Shown: positions 17,966-26,520, counted from the first letter of the stretch. The stretch is DNA of 64,000 bases from Bacteroidales bacterium (GCA_024401355.1 JAKSLF010000012.1:1-64000), one strand, 5' to 3'. Notes: generated from the letters alone by a model not told the origin. Numbers and translations are program-made.

Positions 17966-18808
17966 TCAGCGTGTTATAATCTGGCAATTAGCTGGTTGCT
18001 TGATGTTTTCGTCAAGTATTATCTCACCATACGAATCTGCAACAATACGTCCCGTGCGAGGGTTCTTTACACTTGTCACTTTGCCACGTATGTCTGCATC
18101 AACGTCCGAATACTCAAATGCAAGGTCTGCATCTTCACGGAATCGACAGTTTTCAAGCACAAGTCCATCTATATAACACAATGGCTGCGTCTCACCTATG
18201 AGGCAGTTGACAAACTTAACGTTCTTCGAGTGCCATGCCAGATACTCTCCTATTATCTCTGAGTCATAGACTGTTATGTTTTCCGAGTTCCAGAATGCAT
18301 CTTTCGAGTATATCTTCGCGTTGTGGATTTCTATGTTTCGGCAATATTGGAACGAATAGTTGCCCGTCTGCTCATAGTTGTCTATGCGTATGTTGCTGCA
18401 ATGCATGAAGATGTATGGAGCATTGTCCACTTTGACGTTGTTGAGTTTTATGTCGTCACAATGCCAAAGTGTCTCGCCAGCATCCGGTATCTCAACGTTC
18501 TCCAATGAAAGACGCTTCATGTCACGGAACATCTTTGGTGCCTCTATTCGACAATTCTTCATCACCAAATCGTTCGAATACCACAATGCTGCACGCGCCC
18601 CTTCCGTAAAGAGCGAGTCGCTTATCTTGAAACCATCCGTAATCCAAAACGGATACTTGCCCTCAAAACGGCAGTTGCGCGCTTCAATATTGCGCGTCTC
18701 TTTCAATGCCGACTCTCCTGCATGGATGGTTACATTATCCAATATAAGATCACTCGTGTGATAGAGTGGTCTCTCTCCTTCAAATTCCTGGTCTTTTATA
18801 ATTTGCAT
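17966..18808 (-). CDS. DUF3737 parallel beta-helix protein
   Basis: 280 residues from ATG at 18806-18808 (MQIIKDQEFEGERPLY, the family start); a longer reading from 18853 would cross the promoter boxes and is rejected. The whole protein is a run of short beta-helix turns with repeating N-C and asparagine-ladder patterns (NIEARNCRF, NLVMKNCRIEA-like, NVKFVNCLIG, GLVLENCRF). The family is cytosolic by lack of signal peptide and has no established activity; a right-handed beta-helix resembling pectate-lyase folds is likely. First gene of the minus-strand group. Confidence 0.85.
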   Translation of the reverse strand: MQIIKDQEFEGERPLYHTSDLILDNVTIHAGESALKETRNIEARNCRFEGKYPFWITDGFKISDSLFTEGARAALWYSNDLVMKNCRIEAPKMFRDMKRLSLENVEIPDAGETLWHCDDIKLNNVKVDNAPYIFMHCSNIRIDNYEQTGNYSFQYCRNIEIHNAKIYSKDAFWNSENITVYDSEIIGEYLAWHSKNVKFVNCLIGETQPLCYIDGLVLENCRFREDADLAFEYSDVDADIRGKVTSVKNPRTGRIVADSYGEIILDENIKQPANCQIITR

Positions 18809-18830
18809 CTTGAGAATGTATATTTTTTGA

Positions 18831-18847
18831 CAAATATAGCAAATATA
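18831..18847 (-). promoter_or_regulatory. Promoter boxes for the DUF3737-aminotransferase-plug group
   Basis: On the minus strand TATATTTG occurs twice, at 18831-18838 and 18840-18847, each fitting TAnnTTTG. The downstream copy would leave a leader of about 15-20 nt to the ATG at 18808. Confidence 0.5.
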
Positions 18848-19040
18848 AAGCATCCTGTCAATTGCGAATGAATATATATTTTCCTTTGCTGACTAATTAC
18901 ATATATCTAATGCCATATTTATTGTCCTTATATATATTTATGGCAGCATTATTCAGCAATATCAATTAGGCACCTCGTTTTAGATTAAAAGACGTACATT
19001 TGAGAATTTTCTACAAACCATTTAATATGCTATTTATATA

Positions 19041-19048
19041 TACTTTTG
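19041..19048 (+). promoter_or_regulatory. -7 element for the GH28 gene
   Basis: TACTTTTG fits TAnnTTTG, 26 bp before the ATG at 19075. The preceding 150 bp are AT-rich with no other visible feature. Confidence 0.5.
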
Positions 19049-19074
19049 TACTGTGAATTTTTAATGTAATTGTA

Positions 19075-20481
19075 ATGAACATTTTTATCAAGGCATTCAT
19101 ATATCTGGCTCCCTTGGTTGTAGCATCTGCAACTGCTGCACAAGATTATGGCAGATTCTATGTCAATACACCTGTTGAACTCAAGCAGGTGGAGGCTCCT
19201 TCTTTTCCCGATCTTACCGTCGATTTGCGAGACTATGGCGCAAAAGGCGATGGCGTGACGCTCTGCACATCCGCTTTCGAACAGGCTATCTCTTTCCTCA
19301 ACAAAAAGGGTGGTGGACATCTTATTGTCCCTGCCGGAGTCTGGCTTACCGGACCAATAGCACTCAAGAATAATATCGACCTCCATGTCGAAATGGGCGC
19401 CATTGTCATTTTGTCACCCGATAAGAGTCTCGCTGTCAAAGAAGGCTCCGAACGTTGCAATCCTGGCATCAGCGCTTCCAAACGCACCAACATTGCCATA
19501 ACCGGCCACGGCATTATCGACGGTAACGGCAAATATTGGCGACCAGTAAAGAAATCTAAGGTCAGCGATGTCGAATGGAAGGAGTTCAAGGCTCTTGGAG
19601 GAACCGAAACCGACGGAGGTAAACTCTGGATGCCATACAACCTCAAGCATTTCGACAACCAGACTACCAACCCTAAGGACGAAGAGGCTATACGTGCCGA
19701 TCTTGTCCGCTTCACCGATTGTACCAACGTACTCGTAAAGGATGTGACTATACAGAATTCACCTCGATTCCACCTCCATCCTGTGCGTTGCTCTAATGTC
19801 ATCATCGACAACGTGACTGTACGTTGCCCATGGAACGCACAGAATGGCGACGCCATCGATCTCAGCAACTGCCGTCAGGCTCTTATCGTCAACTCTATTG
19901 TCGATGCTGGCGACGACGGTCTCTGCATGAAGTCTGGCACCGCACAAAAAGGTGTCGAAGATGGCCCTTGTGAAGATATTCTTATACAAGATTGTAAGGT
20001 CTTCCACGCTCACGGCGGTTTCGTCATCGGAAGCGACTGCGCCGGAGGCATGAAGAATATTGTCGTACGCAACTGCCTCTTCAGCGGAACCGATACAGGA
20101 CTACGCTTCAAGAGCGCACCAAACCGTGGCGGAAAAACAGAAAACATCTTCATCTCCAACATTGCCATGAACGACATCAAGGACGCAGCCATAACATTCT
20201 CCTGCTCCTATGAAGATAAAAAATATGCCGTCAATAACAACGACGATAAGTCTATAGCAAAAAAAGCTCCATTCAGTCCCGAGTTTACCGACATACACAT
20301 CGACAATGTCGTATGCCGCGAGTCTTCAATAGCTCTGTTCGCTGAAGGCATGGACGACTTCGACGCCATATATGACATCGATATCACCAATTCAACTTTC
20401 TTCTTCACCAAGAAGGACAAGGATATCTACGGAGCAAAAATTAATCTCAAGGATGTTCATTTCGTTACTTTCGATAAGTGA
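19075..20481 (+). CDS. Glycoside hydrolase family 28 (polygalacturonase-like)
   Basis: 468 residues. Signal peptide to about residue 21 (VVASATAAQ). The family start VDLRDYGAKGDGVT is at ~49-62. The GH28 catalytic signature is present in order: NGDAIDLSNC (NxD), DAGDDGLCMKSG (the DD pair), AHGGFVIGSDCAGG (GHG-like His) and GLRFKSAPNRGG (RxK). It would hydrolyse alpha-1,4 galacturonide links of pectin in the periplasm or at the surface. No SusC/SusD pair or other pectin enzymes lie next to it, so it is an isolated pectinase gene with its own promoter and terminator. Confidence 0.93.
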   Translation: MNIFIKAFIYLAPLVVASATAAQDYGRFYVNTPVELKQVEAPSFPDLTVDLRDYGAKGDGVTLCTSAFEQAISFLNKKGGGHLIVPAGVWLTGPIALKNNIDLHVEMGAIVILSPDKSLAVKEGSERCNPGISASKRTNIAITGHGIIDGNGKYWRPVKKSKVSDVEWKEFKALGGTETDGGKLWMPYNLKHFDNQTTNPKDEEAIRADLVRFTDCTNVLVKDVTIQNSPRFHLHPVRCSNVIIDNVTVRCPWNAQNGDAIDLSNCRQALIVNSIVDAGDDGLCMKSGTAQKGVEDGPCEDILIQDCKVFHAHGGFVIGSDCAGGMKNIVVRNCLFSGTDTGLRFKSAPNRGGKTENIFISNIAMNDIKDAAITFSCSYEDKKYAVNNNDDKSIAKKAPFSPEFTDIHIDNVVCRESSIALFAEGMDDFDAIYDIDITNSTFFFTKKDKDIYGAKINLKDVHFVTFDK

Positions 20482-20513
20482 TGAAATACATTATAGTTTT
20501 TTCATGTATTTGG

Positions 20514-20541
20514 GCGATGTCGTGATGACATCGCTTTTTTT
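20514..20541 (+). terminator. Terminator of the GH28 gene
   Basis: 8-bp stem GCGATGTC (20514-20521) with GACATCGC (20527-20534), 5-nt loop, followed by seven T. The tandem repeat array begins at its T-run. Confidence 0.88.
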
Positions 20542-20650
20542 ATCGAACCTTCAAGCTATAATTATCGAATCTTCAAGCTACAAATGTCGAACATTCACCC
20601 TTACAATGTCGAACATTCACCATACTTTTATCGAACCTTCAAGCTACCCA
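20541..20650. repeat. Five-unit 22-bp tandem repeat
   Basis: Units start at 20541, 20563, 20585, 20607 and 20629, each exactly 22 bp with no spacers. Units 1, 2 and 5 read TATCGAA(C/T)CTTCAAGCTA; units 3 and 4 read TGTCGAACATTCACC. A partial continuation (TAAGCTACC) follows. Single copies of the core occur at 6.49 kb and 60.15 kb. The array lacks unique spacers and is not a CRISPR. Regular 22-bp spacing resembles iterons or protein-binding arrays. Confidence 0.9.
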
Positions 20651-20782
20651 TAAGCTACCTTTACTTTTATTATAAAAAGGAAATGATATAGTGTTTGTGC
20701 GTTGAGAGTACGTGTTTTGAAATTCATGAATATCAGCAGTGTTAATTTTAAGCAAATGTTATTTTGATTAGAATAATATTTA

Positions 20783-20790
20783 TAACTTTG
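20783..20790 (+). promoter_or_regulatory. -7 element for the candidate small RNA
   Basis: TAACTTTG fits the Bacteroidota -7 consensus exactly. No protein-coding frame starts downstream until 21063, so the transcript starting near 20797 would first cover the structured region. Confidence 0.6.
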
Positions 20791-20796
20791 TTTCGT

Positions 20797-21003
20797 TAGT
20801 GTCAAATAGACATTATTATATCACATACAAAAGCGTTATGCTTATCTTGCGAATGGAGACCTAGGAAATCATCATTTTAAATGCGAGATAGCATAGTGGC
20901 TTTCACGTTTAACGTGGGCTGCTATTGCCTATTCTTTGCATTTAAGGTTTTTCCTAGGACCTCCATTCCAAAGCGTGGCATATCAGTTCCACGCTTTTGT
21001 TTA
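20797..21003 (+). ncRNA. Structured small RNA with own promoter and terminator (6S-like?)
   Basis: Between a -7 box (20783-20790) and a T-run (20995-21002) lies a region with nested stems: GAATGGAG/CTCCATTC (20851-20858 with 20961-20968), CCTAGGAAA/TTTCCTAGG (20860-20868 with 20950-20958), TTAAATGC/GCATTTAA (20877-20884 with 20938-20945), ATAGCA/TGCTAT (20888-20893 with 20920-20925) and CACG/CGTG at the tip. A second hairpin AAAGCGTGG/CCACGCTTT (20970-20978 with 20989-20997) followed by Ts is a terminator. About 205 nt, a long interrupted rod: this is the general shape of 6S RNA, and Bacteroidales carry a 6S-type RNA of similar size. No conserved 6S sequence was recognised, so the identity is a guess; the RNA gene itself is well supported. 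Confidence 0.7.
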
Positions 21004-21062
21004 TACAAACGAATGGGAAGACTAGGAAACTTCCTCCTTAGGGACTGAGGAAATAAATAGTC

Positions 21063-21779
21063 ATGAAAAAATTTTTCATGTTATTATTGCTTTTTGTGAG
21101 CATTACTTCTTTAGCTCAAGAAATGCAGGAAGTTGTTTATCTTAAAAATGGTAACATTATTCGAGGAACAATTATTGAACAGGTTCCTAATGAATCATTA
21201 AAAATAAAAACATCTGATGGTAGTGTTTTTGTATACCAAATGAATGAAATTGCAAAGACGACAAAGGAGCAAAAAGATTCTTCAAATAATGTTTATCTTC
21301 AAAGAGGTTATAGAGGCTTTGGTGAAGTAAGTGCACACATTGGTGTTGGTGATTATGAATATGACAGAGTGTCTTTTGCAACTGTTCACGGTTTTCAGTT
21401 CAATAGGCATTTTTTTCTTGGTGGAGGTATTGCATTACAATCGTACCAAGCAGTTCCAATGGATGTCCCTGATGATTTGATTTTAATTCCAGTTTTTGCT
21501 AATGTACGTTGTGACTTCTTAAGTAAAAAAGTGACACCATATGCAGATGCTCGTCTTGGTTATACAATGGGAGATTTAGTTGGTCCTTATTTTTCTACTG
21601 CAGCAGGAATAAGAGTGAAACATTTTAACTTTGCAATAGGATACGAGGTACAACAAACAGATTTGACTATTACAAAGGAAGTTTTAATTTTCAATAAATT
21701 ATATAAGTCATATAATACTGAAGAAGTTTTCCTTGGTGGAATAATGTTCAGAGTAGCTTGGGATTGGGGATCAAGATAA
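21063..21779 (+). CDS. Small outer-membrane beta-barrel-like protein, function unknown
   Basis: 238 residues with a signal peptide (MKKFFMLLLLFVSITSLAQ). Residues 24-70 form a small strand-rich domain (VVYLKNGNIIRGTIIEQVPNE), common at the N-terminus of Bacteroidota envelope proteins; the rest has alternating strands and ends in an aromatic/arginine C-terminus (FRVAWDWGSR), suggesting an 8-strand barrel. The gene is visibly more AT-rich than its neighbours (ATT, AAA, TTA codons) and may be of other origin. Its leader (21008-21058) repeats a motif of the upstream small RNA and has a small hairpin CCTTAG/CTGAGG just before the start. No function can be given. Confidence 0.75.
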   Translation: MKKFFMLLLLFVSITSLAQEMQEVVYLKNGNIIRGTIIEQVPNESLKIKTSDGSVFVYQMNEIAKTTKEQKDSSNNVYLQRGYRGFGEVSAHIGVGDYEYDRVSFATVHGFQFNRHFFLGGGIALQSYQAVPMDVPDDLILIPVFANVRCDFLSKKVTPYADARLGYTMGDLVGPYFSTAAGIRVKHFNFAIGYEVQQTDLTITKEVLIFNKLYKSYNTEEVFLGGIMFRVAWDWGSR

Positions 21780-21791
21780 TTTTTTAATATG

Positions 21792-21818
21792 CGGTCGATA
21801 TAAAATCGACCGTTTTTT
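21792..21818 (+). terminator. Terminator after the beta-barrel gene
   Basis: Perfect 8-bp stem CGGTCGAT/ATCGACCG (21792-21799, 21805-21812), 5-nt loop, then six T. Confidence 0.92.
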
Positions 21819-21919
21819 ACCTTAATTATTAAATCTAAGTAGGTGTGAGAATAAAAGCTGAAATATTGTAATGGGAAAAAACAATTATAATGGCTAATGC
21901 CTTTGTAATTTAAAATCAT

Positions 21920-21927
21920 TATCTTTG
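21920..21927 (+). promoter_or_regulatory. -7 element of purD
   Basis: TATCTTTG, exact TAnnTTTG match, 32 bp before the purD ATG at 21960. Confidence 0.65.
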
Positions 21928-21959
21928 CGTGAAATTATTACACGCAAAAAGATTTAACC

Positions 21960-23246
21960 ATGAATATACTCTTAGTAGGTTCGGGCGGCCGTGAAAATGC
22001 CCTCGCTTGGAAAATGGCTCAAAGCCCAAAATGTAACAAGCTCTTTATCGCTCCTGGCAATGCCGGTACTCGCGACTATGGCACCAATGTGGCGCTCAAC
22101 CCTAACGATCATCAGGCTGTCAAGAAGTTCCTTCTCGACGAAAAAATCGACCTCGTTGTCGTTGGTCCTGAAGAACCACTCGTAAAAGGACTCCACGACG
22201 CAATCCTCGCCGACGCTACAACAGCATCAATTCCTGTCATCGGACCACAGCAGCTCGGCGCCTCACTCGAAGGCAGCAAGGAGTTCGCCAAGGCTTTCAT
22301 GATGCGCCACGGAATACCTACTGCACAGTATAAGGCTTTTACTGCCGAAACTGTTGCCGAAGGAGAAAAGTTCCTCGAAACTCTCAAGGCACCTTACGTT
22401 CTCAAGGCCGACGGACTCGCTGCTGGTAAGGGCGTACTCATCCTCGACGACCTCAACGAAGCTAAAAAGGAACTCCGTCAGATGCTCGACGGCAAGTTCG
22501 GAGATGCATCGTCTACTGTCGTTATCGAAGAATACCTCAGCGGCATCGAACTCTCTGTTTTCGTACTCACCGACGGCAAATCATACGTAATACTTCCAGA
22601 GGCTAAGGACTATAAGCGCATTGGCGAAGGCGACACCGGACTCAACACAGGCGGTATGGGCGCCGTTTCACCTGTTCCTTTTGCTGGCAAAGAGTTCATG
22701 CAGAAGGTCGAAGATCGCATCGTTAAACCTACTGTCGCAGGTCTCGCCAAGGACAACATCCCATACAAGGGTTTCATCTTCATCGGACTTATGAATTCCG
22801 ATGGCGATCCTATGGTTATAGAATATAATGTCCGTATGGGCGACCCTGAAACTGAAGTGGTAATGCCACGTATCGAAAGCGACCTCGTCGATCTCTTCGA
22901 GGCTGTTGCCAACGGCAAGCTTGGAGAAAAGACTATCAAGGTCAGCAACAAGACTTGCTGCACCGTGATGATGGTTGCCGGAGGCTATCCTGAAGCATAC
23001 AAGAAGGGCGACGTCATGACAGGCTTCGAAAAGGTCGATGGCTCAATCCTCTTCCATGCCGGCACTAAGGTCAACGATAAGGACGAAGTGGTAACCAACG
23101 GCGGACGTGTAATTGCCGTAAGCTCACTCGGCAATACTAAGGACGAAGCTATTGCCATGTCCTACAAGAATGTCGAACACATACAGTATGCTGGACGTTA
23201 CTTCCGTCGCGACATCAGCAAAGACCTCGACAAATACTATAAGTAG
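21960..23246 (+). CDS. purD: Phosphoribosylamine--glycine ligase
   Basis: 428 residues, normal length. PurD joins glycine to phosphoribosylamine with ATP in the second step of purine synthesis. The N-domain starts MNILLVGSGGRENALAWKMAQS and has LFIAPGNAGT; the ATP-grasp domain shows KADGLAAGKGVLI (~139-151), GGMGAVSP and IEYNVRMGDPETEVVMPR (metal-binding E and N). The C-terminal domain has SNKTCCTVMMVAGGYPE. It has its own promoter; two unknown membrane protein genes and a MATE gene follow in the same direction at 27, 44 and 33 bp and may be cotranscribed. Confidence 0.96.
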   Translation: MNILLVGSGGRENALAWKMAQSPKCNKLFIAPGNAGTRDYGTNVALNPNDHQAVKKFLLDEKIDLVVVGPEEPLVKGLHDAILADATTASIPVIGPQQLGASLEGSKEFAKAFMMRHGIPTAQYKAFTAETVAEGEKFLETLKAPYVLKADGLAAGKGVLILDDLNEAKKELRQMLDGKFGDASSTVVIEEYLSGIELSVFVLTDGKSYVILPEAKDYKRIGEGDTGLNTGGMGAVSPVPFAGKEFMQKVEDRIVKPTVAGLAKDNIPYKGFIFIGLMNSDGDPMVIEYNVRMGDPETEVVMPRIESDLVDLFEAVANGKLGEKTIKVSNKTCCTVMMVAGGYPEAYKKGDVMTGFEKVDGSILFHAGTKVNDKDEVVTNGGRVIAVSSLGNTKDEAIAMSYKNVEHIQYAGRYFRRDISKDLDKYYK

Positions 23247-23273
23247 ACCTGTCACAACAACTACTCTTTATAG

Positions 23274-24284
23274 ATGTATAAGTTTTTTGACCGCAATACA
23301 GTATTAACCTACGTAGCAATGCCAGTCATACTGGTATTGCTTCGTCTTAGGCTCTTGTTGCGTCCAATGGACGGATACATCGCAACTACTATTGGTGATA
23401 AAGGACAATTCTCACCGCTCTACCGCATGGTCTTTGGCGACATTGTCAACGGTTCTGTCACTAGCATTGTCTTTTCGCTAATAGCCACTATTCTGGCAGC
23501 ATTCATCGTGGCAGCCATTTCCAATAGATTCCACTTTATGGAAAGGCAGAGCGGACTTCCAGGCGCTTTGTTTATCATTTTAACAAGCGGATTTGTCATG
23601 GCACAGGGACTGTATCCCATACATGTTTTCCTCGTCTTCTTCTTGTGGTCTGTCCACATCTTGTTTGCTGGATCCGACTGCAATAAGCCTATGGCCCACG
23701 TGTTTGGAGGTGCTTTGTTCTTCTCTGTAGCATGCCTTTTCTATGCTAAAGGTATCGTTTTCATTCCGTTCATTTTCATAGCTATAATTGCAATGAGAAT
23801 GTTCAACGTCCGAAGCTTCCTCGCCTTGCTGATGGGACTGCTCGCGCCATTCTCCATCATGGCTACTGCCTGTTTCTATCACGATTCTTTCATGGCAGTT
23901 GCCGACGAATGGTGGCAGAGTGTCATCGCTCCAATGATGAATTATCCTGCCGGAAAATATAGCTGGAGCTATCTTATTATAATGGGAGTCCTAACCACAA
24001 TGTCTGTCCTCAGCGCCATAGCCGAAATGCAGAAGCTTAGCATCATCGAAAGCCGACTTGTCAGAGTCATTATCTGGCTGTTGGTTTTTAGCACAGTATG
24101 CGTCATCTTTAGGCAATACTCTTTCGAAATGCTCTATGTTATTGCTTCAAGTGTCGCAATACTTATGTCACCTTGGTTCCATCGTATGAGGTCTTCTTTG
24201 TGGCAGGAAGTTACTGTCTGGATTATACTGGCCATTACCATTTTCATTCAATGGAAGATTCAAGGTATGTCTGTCATTGCATAG
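23274..24284 (+). CDS. Polytopic inner-membrane protein, function unknown
   Basis: 336 residues with about ten hydrophobic segments spread through the length (e.g. VAMPVILVLLRLRLLL, IVFSLIATILAAFIVAA, ALLMGLLAPFSIMATACF) and no signal peptide or soluble domain. Sequence motifs of a known transporter were not recognised. It starts 27 bp after purD and is followed 44 bp later by a two-TM protein. Similar-sized proteins occur next to purine or envelope genes in Bacteroidales, but I cannot name the family. Confidence 0.7.
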   Translation: MYKFFDRNTVLTYVAMPVILVLLRLRLLLRPMDGYIATTIGDKGQFSPLYRMVFGDIVNGSVTSIVFSLIATILAAFIVAAISNRFHFMERQSGLPGALFIILTSGFVMAQGLYPIHVFLVFFLWSVHILFAGSDCNKPMAHVFGGALFFSVACLFYAKGIVFIPFIFIAIIAMRMFNVRSFLALLMGLLAPFSIMATACFYHDSFMAVADEWWQSVIAPMMNYPAGKYSWSYLIIMGVLTTMSVLSAIAEMQKLSIIESRLVRVIIWLLVFSTVCVIFRQYSFEMLYVIASSVAILMSPWFHRMRSSLWQEVTVWIILAITIFIQWKIQGMSVIA

Positions 24285-24328
24285 ATATTCCGATGTAACC
24301 ATTTAAATTCTATATATTATTCTTTCAA

Positions 24329-25009
24329 ATGGAGACTTTGCAGAAGATTACAGCCTTCCTCAATAAATATAGGTGGGCCATCACTTTAGGACTTTTTGTT
24401 TGCTGTGTTATGCAGCAATGTACTATTAATACTTTACGCGACGAAATTCATTTCCTTAAGGATAAATATGAATTGACTGCCAATACTGCCACTCCCCACT
24501 CTTCACCAGCATCTGATGATGTGGTGCAGCACGATTCTGATGGCTTTTCAACTTCATCCGATTTTGAGGAAAGGGCCAAGGCCAAGAAGATGGTCTGGAT
24601 CTATGTCGCAGCATTGTCTTTGTGCCTTGTCCTTGTTTGGATTATCTGCGCCAAGTTCTTCTCTCTATGGCCATTCAATGCCAACGTTAAGGGCAAGTTG
24701 TGGCAAGATCTCAATGGACGTGTAGTCTATACGCTTACTGTCAAAAACCGTGGACGGAAAGATATCTCTGTAGGTAATGCCATTATAGAGTTTATCTCTT
24801 TCAAGGAAAAACGTAAGTTCAAGGCTCCTGTGACCGATTTTCCTATCACTCTTTCTAAAGGAACTGCCCATGCAGTCAATATTCCTATTCAAAAGCTGAT
24901 CGAACAGCATCGCGAGCTTATGGATTTCAAGGCTATCAGAATGTCTGTCGAATGCAATGGAAAGCAGAAGTTTACTCTTCCTGTAGGTGTAAAGTGGAAA
25001 ACTGCATAG
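24329..25009 (+). CDS. Two-TM protein with a C-terminal beta-sandwich-like domain
   Basis: 226 residues. Membrane segments at ~16-33 (ITLGLFVCCVMQQC) and ~88-110 (IYVAALSLCLVLVWIICAKFFSLWPF); between them a Ser/Asp-rich stretch. Residues ~115-226 look like one beta-sandwich (VYTLTVKNRGRKDISVGNAIIE, VTDFPITLSKGTAHAVNIP), facing the same side as the N-terminus. No family recognised. It lies between an unknown polytopic protein and a MATE exporter with short gaps, so an operon is likely. Confidence 0.65.
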   Translation: METLQKITAFLNKYRWAITLGLFVCCVMQQCTINTLRDEIHFLKDKYELTANTATPHSSPASDDVVQHDSDGFSTSSDFEERAKAKKMVWIYVAALSLCLVLVWIICAKFFSLWPFNANVKGKLWQDLNGRVVYTLTVKNRGRKDISVGNAIIEFISFKEKRKFKAPVTDFPITLSKGTAHAVNIPIQKLIEQHRELMDFKAIRMSVECNGKQKFTLPVGVKWKTA

Positions 25010-25042
25010 CAATGCCATAATATTTTCCCCCAATAAGTCATA

Positions 25043-26494
25043 ATGCTTGATATACTTCGAAATATTGTCAGGAACACCGACAGACTGATGTCTCAGATAC
25101 GTGAAGGTGGTACTATGGAGCGACACGACAAGATTACTCTTGCCGCATGGCTTAGCCTTCCGTCTATGCTTGCTCAGTTGTCAACTATTATTATGGAGTA
25201 TATCGATGCAGCTATGGTCGGAAGTCTCGGAGCTAGCGCTTCTGCTTCTATCGGACTTGTCTCTACTACTATATGGCTTTTTGGAGGTGTGTGCTCTTCT
25301 TGTTCTACCGGTTTCTATGTTCAGGTTGCTCATTGCATTGGTGCCAAGGATATGTCTGGCGCTCGCAATGTTCTCAGGCAGTCTGTCATGGCTTCATTGT
25401 TGGCATCTGTTGTGCTGATGCTCATCGGCATCTCAATTAGTGGCTATCTTCCTATTTGGCTTGGTGGCGAGGCCGACATTGTCGACGATTCTTCTTTCTA
25501 CTTCTTGGTGTTCTGCTTCTCTCTGCCTATTCTCCAGCTCAATTCTCTTGCTGGCGGTATGCTCCGTAGTAGCGGTAATATGCACGTTCCTTCACTTCTG
25601 AATGTTGTGATGTGTATTCTCGATGTTGTATTCAATTTCTTCCTCATTTTCCCTACTCGCGATATTGAAGTTTTAGGCGTTGCCTTTACTGTTCCCGGAG
25701 CCGATATGGGCGTTCGTGGTGCTGCTGTGGCTACTCTTGTTGCTTGTCTCGTCTCCGAGTCTGTTATGATGTGGTTCCTTTGCTGTAGGTCAAAGATGCT
25801 TCATCTTAATGATAGGGATGATGAGGTGAAACGCTACTGGCCTTCATGGTCCGTCGTTCGCAAGGCTCTGCAGATAGGTATGCCTATGGGCATCGAACAT
25901 GCTATTTTCTGTGGCGCTCAGATTGCTGTTACTCGCATTGTCGCTCCACTTGGTACTGCTGCTATCGCCGCCAATTCTTTCGGCATAATTGTCGAAAGCC
26001 TTTGTTATATGCCTGGTTATGGTATTGCCGAATCGGCTACAACGCTCGTAGGCCAGAGTCTTGGTGCCGGTCGCTCACAACTGGCTCGCAGTTTTGCTCG
26101 TATTACTGTCGGTATGGGCATTGCTGTCATGTCTTTCATGGGCATTATTATGTATATTGGTGCCCCTTTTGTTATGCCTTTCATGACGCCCGATTTACTC
26201 GTGCAGCAGATGACTATTGATGCTCTCCGCATCGAGGCTTTCGCCGAACCAATGTTTGCTGCGTCTATTGTCGCCTATGGAGTTTTCGTCGGCGCCGGAG
26301 ATACTCTCGTCCCTTGCATTATGAATCTTGTTAGCATTTGGACTGTCCGTATTTCTTTGGCTCTGATACTCGTCTCTTCTATGGGACTCAATGGAGTCTG
26401 GATTGCAATGTGCGCCGAGCTATGTTTCCGCGGCATTATTTTCTTGTTCCGACTTTCAAGCGACAGGTGGAGTAGTGTAAAAATAAAGAAGTGA
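25043..26494 (+). CDS. MATE-family efflux transporter
   Basis: 483 residues and about 12 membrane segments in two homologous halves, as usual for MATE proteins. The first helix region ITLAAWLSLPSMLAQLSTIIMEYIDAAMVGSLGA is typical of the DinF/NorM-like branch in Bacteroidales, and the second half begins ALQIGMPMGIEHAIF. It would export cationic drugs or metabolites using a Na+ or H+ gradient. An ATG at 25043 is taken; an internal ATG at 25115 (MERHDKITLAAWL) would start closer to the first helix and cannot be excluded. Confidence 0.9.
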   Translation: MLDILRNIVRNTDRLMSQIREGGTMERHDKITLAAWLSLPSMLAQLSTIIMEYIDAAMVGSLGASASASIGLVSTTIWLFGGVCSSCSTGFYVQVAHCIGAKDMSGARNVLRQSVMASLLASVVLMLIGISISGYLPIWLGGEADIVDDSSFYFLVFCFSLPILQLNSLAGGMLRSSGNMHVPSLLNVVMCILDVVFNFFLIFPTRDIEVLGVAFTVPGADMGVRGAAVATLVACLVSESVMMWFLCCRSKMLHLNDRDDEVKRYWPSWSVVRKALQIGMPMGIEHAIFCGAQIAVTRIVAPLGTAAIAANSFGIIVESLCYMPGYGIAESATTLVGQSLGAGRSQLARSFARITVGMGIAVMSFMGIIMYIGAPFVMPFMTPDLLVQQMTIDALRIEAFAEPMFAASIVAYGVFVGAGDTLVPCIMNLVSIWTVRISLALILVSSMGLNGVWIAMCAELCFRGIIFLFRLSSDRWSSVKIKK

Positions 26495-26520
26495 TACATT
26501 AAACAATTATAGACAACGAT

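Noticed and set aside
18809..18853. Longer start for the DUF3737 gene
   Set aside because: It would put both -7 boxes inside the coding region and adds a non-family segment.
20541..20650. Possible CRISPR array
   Set aside because: 22-bp units are directly adjacent with no spacers and no cas genes are in the window.
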